A stretch of 7,430 bases of DNA, from positions 1-7,430 of the forward strand of contig CAMYMO010000411.1 in assembly GCA_947259425.1 (NCBI GenBank), read 5' to 3'. Shown here in pieces: positions 6,964 through 7,430 of the stretch (positions are counted from its first letter, which is position 1; every line of letters starts with the position of its first letter). Origin of the DNA: an uncultured Ectothiorhodospiraceae bacterium (GTDB taxonomy: Bacteria > Pseudomonadota > Gammaproteobacteria > UBA6429 > Thiohalophilaceae). Under the pieces are notes generated by a model. That model ran no database searches and had not been told where the DNA came from. It was given only the letters and a program-made list of their open reading frames with translations. The translations under genes were made by a program, and so were the position numbers.

Positions 6964-6971
6964 AGAAGGAG
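6964..6971 (+). promoter_or_regulatory. Strong ribosome binding site of hpf
   Basis: AGAAGGAG ends 6 bases before ATG 6978. It is the best Shine-Dalgarno match in the window and suggests that hpf is translated more efficiently than its neighbours. A nearer ATG at 6973 is in a different frame. Confidence 0.75.
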
Positions 6972-6977
6972 CATGCT

Positions 6978-7304
6978 ATGCAATTAAATGTAACTGGTCA
7001 TCACGTTGATATGACAGACTCATTGCACAACTATGTTGAAAGTAAAATGGAGAAACTCGAACGCCATTTCGATCACGTTACCAATGTGCACGTTATTCTA
7101 AGCGTGGAAAAAAAACGAAAAAAAGCGGAAGCAAAATTTCACATCAGTGGTGCCGAATTGTTTGCTGAAGCCGTCAATGAAGATATGTATGCTTCAATTG
7201 ATGCATTAGTCGATAAACTCGACCGTCAGATTAAAAAACACAAGGAAAAAATCACTGACCACCATCGCAGTGAAGGCCGCGCCCAGAAGCAGCCTGAAGA
7301 GTAA
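6978..7304 (+). CDS. hpf: Short-form ribosome hibernation promoting factor (HPF)
   Basis: HPF binds the 30S subunit near the mRNA and tRNA channel, and in gammaproteobacteria its short form works with RMF to form inactive 100S ribosomes during slow growth. The 108-residue protein has the single S30AE/HPF domain: it starts MQLNVTGHHVDMTDSL, has the KMEKLERHFDHV helix at 23-34, the basic VEKKRKKAEAKFHI segment at 43-56, and EDMYASIDALVDKLDRQIKKHK at 68-89 (E68 to K89). It lacks the extra C-terminal dimerisation domain of long HPF. The tail after about residue 95 is slightly longer than in E. coli (95 residues) and hydrophilic. The position between rpoN and ptsN is the usual one for this family. 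Confidence 0.96.
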   Translation: MQLNVTGHHVDMTDSLHNYVESKMEKLERHFDHVTNVHVILSVEKKRKKAEAKFHISGAELFAEAVNEDMYASIDALVDKLDRQIKKHKEKITDHHRSEGRAQKQPEE

Positions 7305-7316
7305 CCAGGAACAGAC

Positions 7317-7320
7317 GGAG
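7317..7320 (+). promoter_or_regulatory. Distant Shine-Dalgarno-like site of ptsN
   Basis: GGAG lies 15 bases before the ptsN ATG at 7336, farther than the usual 5 to 9. No closer purine-rich site exists, and an in-frame TAA at 7327-7329 excludes any earlier start other than a rare ATT at 7330. Confidence 0.35.
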
Positions 7321-7335
7321 AGTTATTAAATTAAC

Positions 7336-7430
7336 ATGTTATTATCAGATCTTGTCACACCCGACCGTATCGCCTGTGCTGTTAACGCCCAGAGCAAGAA
7401 ACGTGCACTTGAACACATTAGTGAAATAAT
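7336..7430 (+). CDS. ptsN: PtsN (EIIA-Ntr), N-terminal part only
   Basis: PtsN is the EIIA component of the nitrogen-related phosphotransferase system (PtsP-PtsO-PtsN), a cytoplasmic regulator of potassium transport, nitrogen and carbon responses. Only 31 codons plus two bases lie in the window. The visible part starts MLLSDLVTPDRIACAV and continues with the segment QSKKRALEHISEI (19-31), which matches the start of E. coli PtsN (QSKKRALEIISEL). The phosphorylated histidine lies beyond the edge and cannot be checked. The gene starts 31 bp after hpf, in the order rpoN-hpf-ptsN known from E. coli. The truncation is caused by the window edge. Confidence 0.9.
   Translation, partial: MLLSDLVTPDRIACAVNAQSKKRALEHISEI

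Overview
The window holds a conserved gammaproteobacterial envelope-biogenesis and regulation cluster. All eight complete genes, and the ninth that runs off the right edge, lie on the plus strand. The order kdsD-kdsC-lptC-lptA-lptB-rpoN-hpf-ptsN, preceded by a YrbG/CaxA-type antiporter gene, matches the arrangement known from Escherichia coli and relatives. The protein sequences also fit Gammaproteobacteria. Base composition is moderate, with AT-rich gaps between genes. I cannot name a genus from the sequence.

Left part (1-1921): a possible C-terminal tail of an unidentified protein with a CxxC motif ends at 59. It is followed by mlaA, an outer-membrane lipoprotein that removes misplaced phospholipid from the outer leaflet, and by caxA/yrbG, an inner-membrane Ca2+/Na+ exchanger-family protein. 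Middle part (1978-5402): kdsD and kdsC make the Kdo precursor for the lipopolysaccharide (LPS) inner core. lptC, lptA and lptB encode three parts of the bridge that moves LPS from the inner to the outer membrane. Right part (5490-7430): rpoN encodes sigma-54, hpf a short ribosome hibernation factor, and ptsN the nitrogen-related EIIA protein, which is cut off after 31 codons.

Gaps between genes are short (9 to 87 bp). lptC/lptA overlap by 14 bp and lptA/lptB share an ATGA junction. I found no convincing intrinsic terminator, so one or a few overlapping transcripts are likely, with possible internal promoters before kdsD and rpoN. The common theme is outer-membrane asymmetry: MlaA clears phospholipid from the leaflet that Kdo-containing LPS, delivered by Lpt, should fill.

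I see no mobile element, CRISPR array, RNA gene, frameshifted gene or clear sign of horizontal transfer, and no evidence of an undescribed system. The points most worth a second look are the placement of mlaA at the head of this locus, the low-complexity tail of LptA, the start sites of kdsD and rpoN, and the unidentified CxxC tail at the left edge.
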